The notes under the pieces: model-generated
What the model was told of the DNA's origin: nothing
The model's database searches: none
The model's input: the letters and a program-made list of their open reading frames with translations, nothing else
Part shown: piece by piece, positions 6,988 through 15,170 of the stretch
Layout: each line of letters begins with the position of its first letter
Position numbering within the stretch: position 1 is the stretch's first letter
Assembly (NCBI RefSeq): GCF_002160765.1
Contig: NZ_NFLF01000007.1
Span: 62,001-126,000, forward strand
DNA length: 64,000 nucleotides
Reading direction: 5' to 3'
Source of the DNA: Lachnoclostridium sp. An138
GTDB taxonomy: Bacteria > Bacillota > Clostridia > Lachnospirales > Lachnospiraceae
Program-made: the position numbers and the translations under genes

Positions 6988-7746
6988 TCAGATCTCCTTT
7001 CTCACAAACAGATATTTGCTGACCAGGTATCCTCCGATCAAAACGGCCAGAACCAGACACAGGGCCGCCCAGTTCGGTTCCACATTGTAGTAGGTTACGA
7101 TTCTGGTCTCCTCATCCCAGGTATTTCCGATAAAATGCAGAAGCGAATAATGGCCCCACACAAAAATCCACCGGAAAAGGTTTGTATCAGAAAAGAACCA
7201 GGAAAAAAGCCCGATAAAGGAACCAAAGATTCCAGCCGCCAGCGGAATAATCTGATTCTCAAACCAGAAGGACAGCATCATCTGAAGCAGATAGAGCACC
7301 AGACTCACCGGCACATTCTGAATCGCAAAATACAGGACATGGCGGAGCTGTATCGGATTGCCGAAGCCATAGGCCAGACCGCCCAGATACAGAAGCGCCA
7401 GCTCTGCCGCCACATAAAGAACCAGATACAGGCCGCCTGTCAGAACCTTCATGTCAAAAAGCCGCCCCTTCTTTTCCATCGTACAGATCAGCTTCAGCGT
7501 GTTTCCCTTGATTTCCATATCACAGATCCGGCTCGCCATCATGGCAATCATGGTCGGCAGCAGAATCGTGTTGATCATGGACAGATTGGCAAAGACCCAG
7601 CGGTATCCGTCTATCAGGTCTTCCGGATCCGCGTCGGAAAGTACCCAGGCGCACCAGAGCCCTGTAAATCCAAGAAATGCCAGAAGCAGCATACCCACTT
7701 TCCTGCGGCGCAGCTTCATCCACTCCGTTTTCCATTCCCGCAGCAT
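6988..7746 (-). CDS. Lantibiotic-immunity-type ABC transporter permease (MutE/EpiE-like)
   Basis: 252 residues from ATG 7746, which overlaps the ATPase stop codon as TGATG; GTG at 7749 is an alternative in the same frame. It opens MLREWKTEWMKLRRRKVGMLLLAFLGF, a typical ABC-2 permease N-terminus, and has about six membrane helices. The loop DADPEDLIDGYRWVFANLS after helix 1 is characteristic of this immunity-permease family. The overlap suggests translational coupling and fixed stoichiometry with the ATPase. Confidence 0.85.
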   Translation of the reverse strand: MLREWKTEWMKLRRRKVGMLLLAFLGFTGLWCAWVLSDADPEDLIDGYRWVFANLSMINTILLPTMIAMMASRICDMEIKGNTLKLICTMEKKGRLFDMKVLTGGLYLVLYVAAELALLYLGGLAYGFGNPIQLRHVLYFAIQNVPVSLVLYLLQMMLSFWFENQIIPLAAGIFGSFIGLFSWFFSDTNLFRWIFVWGHYSLLHFIGNTWDEETRIVTYYNVEPNWAALCLVLAVLIGGYLVSKYLFVRKEI

Positions 7747-8660
7747 CACAGGCTCTCCCTCCTTCCCGTCAGACTCAGGAAGATGTCCTCCAGACTCTTC
7801 TGACGCTCTTCTATCCGGTAGAGGCCAGCCCCTCCCTCTGCCAGCGCAGATACCAGGGCCGCCGTCCGGTCATCGGAAAAGCCGGGAATCAGAATGCCTT
7901 CCTCTGTCACCCTGCCTTCTACTCCATTGTTTTCCAGTATTTTAAGAGTTACCGTCCGGTTCATGACCCGCAAAAGCAGCTTGCTCTTGCTGTGCTCATG
8001 GAGGGCGTCCAGCTTATCCTGAAAAATCAGCTGGCCGTGATTGATGATTCCCACATAGTCCGCCATCTGATCCATCTCGCTCAGGAGATGGCTGGAAACC
8101 AGGACCGTGATCCCCATGCGTTTCGGCAGTTCACAGATCAGCTCCCGGATCTCCTGGATTCCCGCCGGATCCAGGCCGTTTGTGGGTTCGTCCAGGATCA
8201 GAAGCTCCGGCCTTCCTATCAGGGCGGCCGCCAGTCCCAGCCTCTGCTTCATACCCAGGGAATACTCCCGGGCCTTTTTGTTCTGCTGCCGTTCTATCCG
8301 CACCAGCTTCAGAACCTGATCCACTTCCTTTTCCGGCGCGTTTTTCAGCGTCCGTACAATCTCCAGGTTTTCCCGTCCGGTCAGGTGTCCGTAATAGGAC
8401 GGCGATTCGATCAGGGACCCTGTCTCCCGCAGGATCTCCAGGCGGTTTTTCTGGTTCATTTCCTTTCCGGCAATCTCCGCCTTTCCGCTGCTGGCCTTGA
8501 TCAATCCCAGCAGCATCTTTAAGGTCGTGCTCTTTCCTGCCCCGTTCGGTCCCATAAACCCATAAACACAGCCTTTCGGGACCTTCAGATCCACATTCCT
8601 TACCACCTGCTTATTTCCATAGCTCTTGCATAAGCCTTTTGTTTCCACAATATATTTCAT
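7746..8660 (-). CDS. ABC transporter ATP-binding protein, bacitracin/lantibiotic resistance type
   Basis: 304 residues from ATG 8660 with GAGGAGG upstream; a longer open frame to 8822 would cross the promoter and is rejected. Walker A is GPNGAGKST, the Q-loop is SLIESPSYYGHLTGRENL, the signature is YSLGMKQRLGLAAAL, Walker B is LLILDEPTNGLDP, and the switch His is in VSSHLLSEM. The C-terminal 90 residues are the extension found in BcrA/LanF-type ATPases. It energises the two permeases that follow. It is first in a three-gene operon; its promoter region carries a 17-bp motif shared with the two-component operon at 14.4 kb. Confidence 0.93.
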   Translation of the reverse strand: MKYIVETKGLCKSYGNKQVVRNVDLKVPKGCVYGFMGPNGAGKSTTLKMLLGLIKASSGKAEIAGKEMNQKNRLEILRETGSLIESPSYYGHLTGRENLEIVRTLKNAPEKEVDQVLKLVRIERQQNKKAREYSLGMKQRLGLAAALIGRPELLILDEPTNGLDPAGIQEIRELICELPKRMGITVLVSSHLLSEMDQMADYVGIINHGQLIFQDKLDALHEHSKSKLLLRVMNRTVTLKILENNGVEGRVTEEGILIPGFSDDRTAALVSALAEGGAGLYRIEERQKSLEDIFLSLTGRRESL

Positions 8661-8689
8661 GTCCGGCTCCTCCTCGTTTTGATAAGAGA

Positions 8690-8743
8690 AGTATAGCGTC
8701 CCCGGCTTACAGGCCCATGAAGCCAGCCTTACGTTTACCTTAA
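8690..8743 (-). promoter_or_regulatory. ABC operon promoter with 17-bp regulator-like motif
   Basis: Minus-strand -10 TATACT (8695-8690) has no recognisable -35, which suggests activator control. At 8743-8727 the minus strand reads TTAAGGTAAACGTAAGG, in which TAAGG occurs twice 11 bp apart, the spacing of OmpR-family direct repeats. The same 17 bases occur upstream of the response regulator at 14366-14382. Confidence 0.6.
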
Positions 8744-8756
8744 ATCTTTCGAGCGC

Positions 8757-8802
8757 ATAAAAATGCCCTCCTTCGCTGAAATACTCTGCCCATTGGGCAT
8801 TT
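8757..8802 (-). terminator. Terminator downstream of the DUF368 gene
   Basis: AAATGCCC (8761-8768) pairs with GGGCATTT (8795-8802); on the minus strand a TTTTT run follows. It separates the DUF368 gene from the ABC operon. Confidence 0.6.
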
Positions 8803-8927
8803 CTTCCAGCAAAGGAAGACATCTATCAAGTGTTACTGTTTCCTATCATAATGCTTTTTCCGGATTTGTCAACCGGATTTTCCAGGCGCCGGCGTACAAA
8901 CGACGATACATCCCTGGCACATCAGAG

Positions 8928-9779
8928 CTAAGCCTCCGGCACCTCTACGCGGCTGTTGAACTTATCAAGCAGAAGCGCAAATACAACACCCACCGCCAGG
9001 CAGACCACGTTAATCAGAGCCTGCTGCGCAGAAGCCGCAAAGCTGGAAAACGGAACGATCATAACCGTAGCCGCGATTACGATGCCGATGATTCCATGGA
9101 AAGCCAGGGAATAGTGATGTGTGAACAGCGCGTTGATTGCCTTGGCCAGAATAATCACAGTAAGCAGCGCTCCGATTCCGCCGGGAATCAGAACAGAGAA
9201 ATCCAGATGGCCGATCCCATCGATAAACGGGGTGTAAAGGCCCAGCGGCATCAGCAGCGTGGAAAAGCTCATGCCCGGAGCAATGACACTTAAGGCAAGG
9301 CAGAAACCACAGAACAGATACCAGAAAAAATTCGGCTCAATGGTTACAGAGGCCACGTTCAGCGCATTCAGAATTACAAAAATCACAATCATGCACACAA
9401 TCAGAGAGATAAAAGACCCCTTGCTTCTTCCCTGCTCTCCTGCCTCACGAAACAGAGAAGGCAGCATACCCGCAATCAGGCCGATAAACAGGCATACGGA
9501 CGGGTCCGGATATTTTTCCAGAAAGAAAGCCAGCAGATTGGCAATTCCCAGGAAACCGATGATACCTCCGATAAAAACAGGGATCAGCTTCGGAACATGG
9601 GTTTTAAAATTGGCAAAGGGATGGGAGATCAGCTCCATAATCGGCTTATAGACACCGAAGATTACGCCCAGCACTCCGCCGGAGATTCCGGGAAGCACAG
9701 CGCCCAGGCCAATCAGCGCCCCCTGAAAAATTCGAAAAATGAACTGTGCCGGACTAAGTCCGGTTGACTTCTGATTCAT
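8928..9779 (-). CDS. DUF368 membrane protein, polyprenyl-phosphate translocase (PopT) family
   Basis: 283 residues from ATG 9779 with AAGGAGG 6 bases upstream; the longer frame to 9968 lacks a site. It has about eight hydrophobic segments. The opening GALIGLGAVLPGISGGVLGVIFGVY and the later GFCLALSVIAPGMSFSTLLMPLG are the two PG-S-containing half-repeats typical of DUF368. Members of this family have been shown to carry undecaprenyl phosphate back across the membrane for cell-wall recycling. A 28-bp hairpin lies in its leader (9801-9828). Next to the lantibiotic-type transporter and blaRI it adds to an envelope-stress theme. Confidence 0.87.
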   Translation of the reverse strand: MNQKSTGLSPAQFIFRIFQGALIGLGAVLPGISGGVLGVIFGVYKPIMELISHPFANFKTHVPKLIPVFIGGIIGFLGIANLLAFFLEKYPDPSVCLFIGLIAGMLPSLFREAGEQGRSKGSFISLIVCMIVIFVILNALNVASVTIEPNFFWYLFCGFCLALSVIAPGMSFSTLLMPLGLYTPFIDGIGHLDFSVLIPGGIGALLTVIILAKAINALFTHHYSLAFHGIIGIVIAATVMIVPFSSFAASAQQALINVVCLAVGVVFALLLDKFNSRVEVPEA

Positions 9780-9974
9780 AAAATCCTCCTTCATAAATAC
9801 AGCATCCGCCTGCCAGGAAGCAGATGCTTTCGTTATCCAAGATTCGCGTCTTATCTTAGCACAATCTTCCTGCAAAGTCCAGCCCCTGCTTCTCCCCGTC
9901 CCAGACCGCGCCGGGATCTGCTGTTTTTTCACATATTTCTTCATTTTCTTCTTCCTTTTGCTTTCCAAAAATGA

Positions 9975-9980
9975 TATAAT
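9975..9980 (+). promoter_or_regulatory. Probable -10 of the OPT operon
   Basis: TATAAT 54 bp before the OPT start; the -35 position holds only TTCCTT. The 254-bp gap 9780-10033 holds divergent promoters and the DUF368 leader hairpin, and no gene. Confidence 0.5.
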
Positions 9981-10033
9981 TTCCTTTGCCGTGTCAAAAA
10001 TTTTCGGAAAAAATAAAAGAAAGGAAAAATTTT

Positions 10034-11902
10034 ATGGACAAGAATTCAAATTTCAAACCGTATATCCCGGCAGACAAAATCGTACCGGAATTTACGGTGA
10101 CCTCTGTTCTCATAGGTCTGATTCTTGCGGTTGTATTCGGCGCTGCGAATGCTTATCTGGGACTGATTGTCGGCATGACAGTCTCCGCTTCCATTCCGGC
10201 GGCCGTTATCTCTATGGGTATCATCCGTGTGATTCTCCGCAGGGATTCCATTCTTGAGAACAACATGGTCCAGACCATCGGCTCAGCCGGTGAATCACTC
10301 GCAGCAGGAGCTATTTTTACGCTTCCTGCACTGTTCTTATGGGCTGAGGAAGGAAAAATCGAGTTTCCGAGCATTCTCACGATTTTCCTTATCGCCTTAT
10401 TCGGAGGCGTTCTCGGCGTATGTTTCATGGTTCCGCTCCGTCAGGCGCTGATTGTGGAAGAGCACGGAACTCTCCCCTTCCCGGAAGGAACCGCCTGCGC
10501 TGAAGTTCTGCTGGCCGGAGAAGAAGGCGGCTCAAAGGCCGGAACCGTATTTAAGGGCCTGGGACTTGCCGCTTTTTACAAGCTCGTGGCTGACGGACTG
10601 AAACTGTTCCCCAGCGAAATCGGCTATGCGTTCAAAAGCTACGCCGGTTCCCAGATCGGAATTCAGGTGCTGCCGTCCCTGGCGGGAGTAGGTTTCATCT
10701 GCGGACCCAAGATCGCCAGCTACATGTTTGCCGGCGGTACTTTAAGCTGGTTTGTGCTGATGCCGCTGATCGCGCTGTTCGGCGGAGACGCTGTCATCTT
10801 CCCGGGAACCAAGCCCATCTCTTCGCTGGCACCCGGCGATCTGTGGGGCAGCTATATTAAGTACATCGGCGCCGGAGCCGTGGCGGCCGGTGGAATGATC
10901 AGCCTGATCAAGACTTTCCCGCTGATTATCCGCACCTTTAAACAGGCAATGGCCAGCATGTCCAGGAAGCATTCCAACAGTTCTCTCCGTACGGAGCGGG
11001 ATCTGCCGATGCCGCTTCTGCTTGGAACCATTGTGGTAATCGCAATCCTGATCTGGATTATTCCCACCTTCCCGGTGAGCCCCATCGGAGCGCTGATCGT
11101 TGTAATTTTCGGCTTCTTCTTTGCCTCTGTCTCCTCCCGTATGGTAGGACTCATCGGCTCCTCCAATAACCCGGTATCCGGTATGGCTATCGCTACGCTT
11201 ATCATCGCCACACTGGTGCTGAAGGCTACCGGCACTGTCGGAACCACAGGTATGGTGGGAGCAGTAGCCATCGGAGGCATCATCTGTATCGTAGCTGCTA
11301 TCGCCGGAGACACTTCTCAGGATTTGAAATCCGGCTTTATCGTAGGCGCTACCCCGATTAAACAGCAGATCGGCGAGCTTCTCGGAGTCGTGGTATCCGC
11401 TCTCTCCGTAGGCTTTGTTCTTTATCTTCTGAATGAAGCATGGGGATACGGAACCGAGGACCTTCCGGCGGCCCAGGCTACAATGATGAAGATGCTGGTA
11501 GAAGGCATTATGAACGCGGAGCTTCCGTGGGGACTGATTCTGACCGGCGTATTTATCGCCATCGCAGTAGAAATCCTGAAGGTTCCGGTGATGCCCTTCG
11601 CAGTAGGAATGTATCTTCCCTTCAGCTTAAGCGCAGGCATTATGGCCGGCGGCGCTGTCCGCTTTATCGTGGAGCGTATCAAGGGCACAGATAAAGAAAA
11701 GAAGGAGCGCACAGACCGGGGCGTTCTCTTTACTTCCGGCCTGATCGCGGGAGAAGGAATCGTAGGTATCCTGCTGGCGGTTCTGACTGTTTTCGAAGTA
11801 AACATCGCCCTTGACTTCTCTCTGCCGCAGATTCTCAGTCTTGTCATCTTCATAGGGCTTCTGCTCATACTGTTCCGGCAGTGTATGAAAAAGGATAAAT
11901 AA
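10034..11902 (+). CDS. OPT-family oligopeptide (or metal-chelate) transporter
   Basis: 622 residues from ATG 10034 after AAAGGAAAAA; upstream codons to 9986 are in frame but cover the -10 region. There are about 14-16 hydrophobic segments. The N-terminal FTVTSVLIGLILAVVFGAANAYLGLIVGMTVSASIPAAVISM and the later PFPEGTACAEVLLAGEEGG are hallmarks of the bacterial OPT/YSL branch, as is GDTSQDLKSGFIVGATPIKQQ. The family imports small peptides or metal chelates with protons. It heads a three-gene operon with a PqqD-like protein and a small membrane protein. Confidence 0.92.
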   Translation: MDKNSNFKPYIPADKIVPEFTVTSVLIGLILAVVFGAANAYLGLIVGMTVSASIPAAVISMGIIRVILRRDSILENNMVQTIGSAGESLAAGAIFTLPALFLWAEEGKIEFPSILTIFLIALFGGVLGVCFMVPLRQALIVEEHGTLPFPEGTACAEVLLAGEEGGSKAGTVFKGLGLAAFYKLVADGLKLFPSEIGYAFKSYAGSQIGIQVLPSLAGVGFICGPKIASYMFAGGTLSWFVLMPLIALFGGDAVIFPGTKPISSLAPGDLWGSYIKYIGAGAVAAGGMISLIKTFPLIIRTFKQAMASMSRKHSNSSLRTERDLPMPLLLGTIVVIAILIWIIPTFPVSPIGALIVVIFGFFFASVSSRMVGLIGSSNNPVSGMAIATLIIATLVLKATGTVGTTGMVGAVAIGGIICIVAAIAGDTSQDLKSGFIVGATPIKQQIGELLGVVVSALSVGFVLYLLNEAWGYGTEDLPAAQATMMKMLVEGIMNAELPWGLILTGVFIAIAVEILKVPVMPFAVGMYLPFSLSAGIMAGGAVRFIVERIKGTDKEKKERTDRGVLFTSGLIAGEGIVGILLAVLTVFEVNIALDFSLPQILSLVIFIGLLLILFRQCMKKDK

Positions 11903-11904
11903 AA

Positions 11905-12258
11905 ATGAAAGCGAAGAACCAGGGAAATTATCTGGATTTTATACCGGTAAAAAACCCGGAAATCGAATATCAGACAGGCGATGACGGAACTGTGACCCTT
12001 TTCATCGAATGGAAAGGCTTCTACCACCGCATCGCGCAGAAATTTTTCCACCGGCCCAGAGTCAGTGATATCAGGCTGGATGACTACGGCAGCTTTGTCT
12101 GGCTGTCCATCGATGACAGCAAAGACGTGCATCAGATTTCCAAAGAACTGAATGCCAGATTTCCGAACATGGAAAAATCACTCTCCAGGCTTATCAAATT
12201 TCTGGAGATTCTTCGAGATAACCATCTAATCCGATGGAAAGGAGAAAAATGGAACTGA
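11905..12258 (+). CDS. PqqD-like small protein
   Basis: 117 residues, starting 2 bp after the OPT stop, so probably translated by coupling. The pattern PVKNPEIEYQ...GTVTLFIEWKGFYHRIAQKFF...LDDYGSFVWLSIDDSKDVHQISKELNARF fits the PqqD/RRE winged-helix fold, which binds leader peptides of ribosomally made peptides for radical SAM enzymes. No radical SAM enzyme, PQQ gene or precursor peptide is nearby. Here it may bind a peptide or the transporter itself. Confidence 0.78.
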   Translation: MKAKNQGNYLDFIPVKNPEIEYQTGDDGTVTLFIEWKGFYHRIAQKFFHRPRVSDIRLDDYGSFVWLSIDDSKDVHQISKELNARFPNMEKSLSRLIKFLEILRDNHLIRWKGEKWN

Positions 12259-12605
12259 TACTTCATTATATCCCGTATGTTCTTCTGTTCGCGGCAGCCA
12301 CAGCTCTCATCTACGGATGGGGACTGTGGCGGTCCATGCGGCAGAATCAGGATTTGTCCAATCTGCTCTCCTCCAAAGGAGTGTCTAAGATCCGGAAGAC
12401 CCTGCGTAAAAAAGGTCCCCTGTCCCGCGCCGAACTGGAGCCTGCGGTAAAAAATCTGACCGCAAAGCTCCCCTTCACCAGCGAACAGATTACAGTGACA
12501 GATCCAAAAGCTTTTCTGAATTCCATTCTTCCCTATATGGTGAAGCAAAAGCTCATTACAGAAGAAAAGGAAAACGGAAAGATACTTTACCGGTACCGTA
12601 AATAG
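12249..12605 (+). CDS. Small single-pass membrane protein of the OPT operon
   Basis: 118 residues from ATG 12249 with AAAGGAG upstream, overlapping the PqqD-like gene by 10 bp; an in-frame ATG at 12234 lies upstream of that site. Residues 6-27 are one membrane helix (HYIPYVLLFAAATALIYGWGLW). The remainder is basic and probably cytoplasmic, with helix-turn-helix-like text (SKIRKTLRKKGPLSRAELEPAV) and a C-terminal strand ENGKILYRYRK that looks like a winged helix. No named family was recognised. Its place suggests a partner of the transporter. Confidence 0.7.
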   Translation: MELILHYIPYVLLFAAATALIYGWGLWRSMRQNQDLSNLLSSKGVSKIRKTLRKKGPLSRAELEPAVKNLTAKLPFTSEQITVTDPKAFLNSILPYMVKQKLITEEKENGKILYRYRK

Positions 12606-12665
12606 AAAAAGGATGCCCCAAAACCAGGAACCATTCACAGTTCCAGAACATGGGCATCCTTTTTT
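12606..12665 (+). terminator. Terminator of the OPT operon
   Basis: AAAAAGGATGCCC (12606-12618) pairs with GGGCATCCTTTTTT, giving a long stem and T run. The A run on the other side means it may also stop pepD transcripts. Confidence 0.85.
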
Positions 12666-12765
12666 ATCTGCATGACTGAGCTAAGGCGGCGTACCGAAAC
12701 AATACGTCTCTGATACACCGCCCTTCCACTCTGTGAAAAAATCTGTGAACTGCAAAATGCAGGAA

Positions 12766-14226
12766 TTACTCTGCCAGTCTTCTCAGCACATCCTTCAGCA
12801 GCTTATAAAATCTCTCAAAAGAATCAAGCGGAAGGTTCTCTTCCGGCGTATGGACATGATTCAGCGTCGGTCCCACTGCGATCGCGTCCAGTCCGGGCAG
12901 GGCGTCGGAGAAAAGTCCGCATTCCAGTCCGGCATGAATCGCTTCCATCTTCATTTCTTCGCCGAACAGTTCCTTATAACTCTCCTTGAATACTTCCCGT
13001 ATTCTGGAATCCTCTTTGTAACTCCAGCCCGGATACTCTCCGCTGTAAGAGCAGGCAAAACCGAAGGTCTCCGCCAGAAGTCCCAGACGCGCTTTCATCT
13101 CCTCCTGAAGGGAAGCCACGGAGGAACGCGGGGAGAAGGTAATCGCCAGACGCTCCTCTTCCGCCCGTACCACGCCCATATTGACAGATGTAACTACAAA
13201 GCCATCCATGTGCATGTTGCGGCTCTGAACGCCATTGGGAGCCAGATACATGGCGGTCACGTAAGCCCTGGCGTCTTCAGCCGGGATGGCTGCAGCGCTC
13301 TTTCCCTCTTCTTTTTCTACCTTGCACACGAAATTCTCCTCATAAGGAGTAATCTCTGCTGCCAGCGTATCTGCCAGCGCGCGCGCCAGCTCCTCTGCCT
13401 TTCCTGCCTCTTCCGGATTTGCGTAAATCATGGAGGCGCGGCACTCTCTCGGAATGGCGTTGTCCTTATTTCCGCCTGTGAAATCCACCAGCTTTCCGTC
13501 TGTGTTCTTCATCAGCTGCCAGATCACTCTTGCCATAAGGCGGTTCGCATTCTGCCGCTCCTTATCGATATCCATGCCGGAGTGTCCGCCCTTCAGTCCG
13601 GTAATCCCGAGCTGAATCAGCGTTCCCTCTGCCGCTTCTCTTTTTACCGGCCTTGTACACTCAATCCGCAGGCCGCCCGCGCAGCTTACCGTTCCGATGC
13701 CTTCCTCTTCGGAGTCCATATTGATCATCGTGCGGGCCTTGATCAGAGACTTGTCCAGAGCCACAGCCCCGTTTAATCCTACCTCTTCTTCTGTGGTAAA
13801 GACACACTCCACCGGAGGATGGATAAGCTCCTCATCGTCCAGGACCATCAGCATCAGAGCCACAGCTACGCCGTTATCAGCTCCCAGCGTCGTTCCATTC
13901 GCAGTAAGCACGCCATCCTTCACGACCAGCTTCAGCCCGTCCTTTGTAAAATCATGCTCCACGCCAGCCAGCTTCTCACACACCATATCAAGATGCCCCT
14001 GCAGCATCACAGGCTCCCGATCCTCTGCTCCCGGGCTTCCGGCCTTTTTGATAATCACATTCCACGCCTCATCCTGACGCACCCAGAGGCCTCTCTCCTT
14101 TGCAAAAGCCACAAGATAATCGCTGATTCCCTTCTCGTTGCCTGAGCCTCTCGGAATCGCGCTGATCTCCTCAAAAAAATGAAATAATTTTTCAGGCTGA
14201 TAGCCTGTAATCTGGTACTCCATCAT
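12766..14226 (-). CDS. pepD: Aminoacyl-histidine dipeptidase (peptidase D, M20 family)
   Basis: 486 residues from ATG 14226 (second ATG at 14223), after AAAGGAAAG; the longer frame to 14286 is not supported. Metal ligands are in MLQGHLDMV, GADNGVAVALML and FTTEEEVGLNGA; GIGTVSCAGG and MHMDGFVVTS are also typical, and the last ligand is in HAGLECGLFS. The enzyme cleaves Xaa-His and other dipeptides in the cytoplasm with zinc. Transcribed alone, it fits with the neighbouring OPT importer as part of peptide use. No missing residue was seen. Confidence 0.94.
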   Translation of the reverse strand: MMEYQITGYQPEKLFHFFEEISAIPRGSGNEKGISDYLVAFAKERGLWVRQDEAWNVIIKKAGSPGAEDREPVMLQGHLDMVCEKLAGVEHDFTKDGLKLVVKDGVLTANGTTLGADNGVAVALMLMVLDDEELIHPPVECVFTTEEEVGLNGAVALDKSLIKARTMINMDSEEEGIGTVSCAGGLRIECTRPVKREAAEGTLIQLGITGLKGGHSGMDIDKERQNANRLMARVIWQLMKNTDGKLVDFTGGNKDNAIPRECRASMIYANPEEAGKAEELARALADTLAAEITPYEENFVCKVEKEEGKSAAAIPAEDARAYVTAMYLAPNGVQSRNMHMDGFVVTSVNMGVVRAEEERLAITFSPRSSVASLQEEMKARLGLLAETFGFACSYSGEYPGWSYKEDSRIREVFKESYKELFGEEMKMEAIHAGLECGLFSDALPGLDAIAVGPTLNHVHTPEENLPLDSFERFYKLLKDVLRRLAE

Positions 14227-14365
14227 ACTGTCTTTCCTTTCTGCAAGCATTTTCTCCATTATAACAGATTCAGGGAAAGAATTCACCTGTTACTTTTCAT
14301 GGACCGTTCGGACGCTCCAGAAAAGCACTGCTGCTCCCCGCGTACACAGGAACGAAAAAACCTTT

Positions 14366-14427
14366 CCTTACGTTTACCTTAATTTTATCCGAAAACGAAT
14401 GAAATCCGGACGGATTTGGACTATACT
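14366..14427 (+). promoter_or_regulatory. Two-component operon promoter with 17-bp regulator-like motif
   Basis: CCTTACGTTTACCTTAA at 14366-14382 is identical to the copy at 8727-8743. A -10 TATACT lies at 14422-14427 with no good -35, again as expected for an activated promoter. The regulator coded just downstream is the obvious candidate to bind it. Confidence 0.6.
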
Positions 14428-14450
14428 TTAGAGCAGGGAGGTAATCCATC

Positions 14451-15170
14451 ATGAACCATATTTATGAATGCAAAATTCTGATCGTAGATGATAATATACA
14501 GCTTCTGGACATGCTTGTCTCCATTTTGAAAAAGGAAGGCTACCAGCGTCTTTGTACAGCCGGAAGCTGCGTGGAGGCCAGAAAAGCCTTTGAGGCCGAA
14601 ATGCCGGACCTGATCATTTTGGACGTAATGCTCCCTGATGGAGACGGCTTCGCCCTGTTTCAGGAGTTCCGCACGCATACAGACATTCCCATCCTGTTCC
14701 TGTCTGCGCGGGACCAGGATAATGACCGCCTTCTCGGACTCGGACTGGGCGCAGACGATTATCTGACAAAACCCTTTCTGCCAAAAGAGCTGACGCTCCG
14801 GCTGGCGGCCATCATCCGCAGAACCTATCTCTCCGGCTCTGCGGCAAAGAGCTCTGATTCCGGCCTGACGCTTGGAAACCGTACCGTCCGCTTTGACCGG
14901 GGTACGGTAAGCAGCCCGGACGGTGAAGTCTCCCTGACTGCCAAGGAGCTCCTGATTCTCCGAAAGCTCTATGAAAACCGGGGAAAAATCGTCACCTTCG
15001 ACGCTCTCTGCGACGCGGTCTGGGGCGACGGATACTATACCTACGAAAATACCCTGATGGTGCATATCCGGCGTCTGCGGGAAAAGATTGAGGAAGATCC
15101 CTCCCACCCCAGATGGCTTCTCACAGCCCGGGGCATCGGATACCGCCTGGAACAGGAGGGACGCTCATGA
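14451..15170 (+). CDS. OmpR-family response regulator
   Basis: 239 residues. The receiver domain (residues 1-125) has the acidic pair Asp13-Asp14, phosphoacceptor Asp58 (LIILDVMLPDGDG), Ser in FLSARDQ and Lys in YLTKPF. The C-terminal winged helix (about 140-236) shows SLTAKELLILRKLYENRGKIVTFDALCDAVWG and VHIRRLREKIEEDPSHPRWLLTARGIGYRL. Start ATG 14451 follows GGGAGGTAA. Its stop overlaps the kinase start (ATGA). Targets are probably its own operon and the ABC operon at 6.3-8.7 kb, judged from the shared motif. Confidence 0.94.
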   Translation: MNHIYECKILIVDDNIQLLDMLVSILKKEGYQRLCTAGSCVEARKAFEAEMPDLIILDVMLPDGDGFALFQEFRTHTDIPILFLSARDQDNDRLLGLGLGADDYLTKPFLPKELTLRLAAIIRRTYLSGSAAKSSDSGLTLGNRTVRFDRGTVSSPDGEVSLTAKELLILRKLYENRGKIVTFDALCDAVWGDGYYTYENTLMVHIRRLREKIEEDPSHPRWLLTARGIGYRLEQEGRS

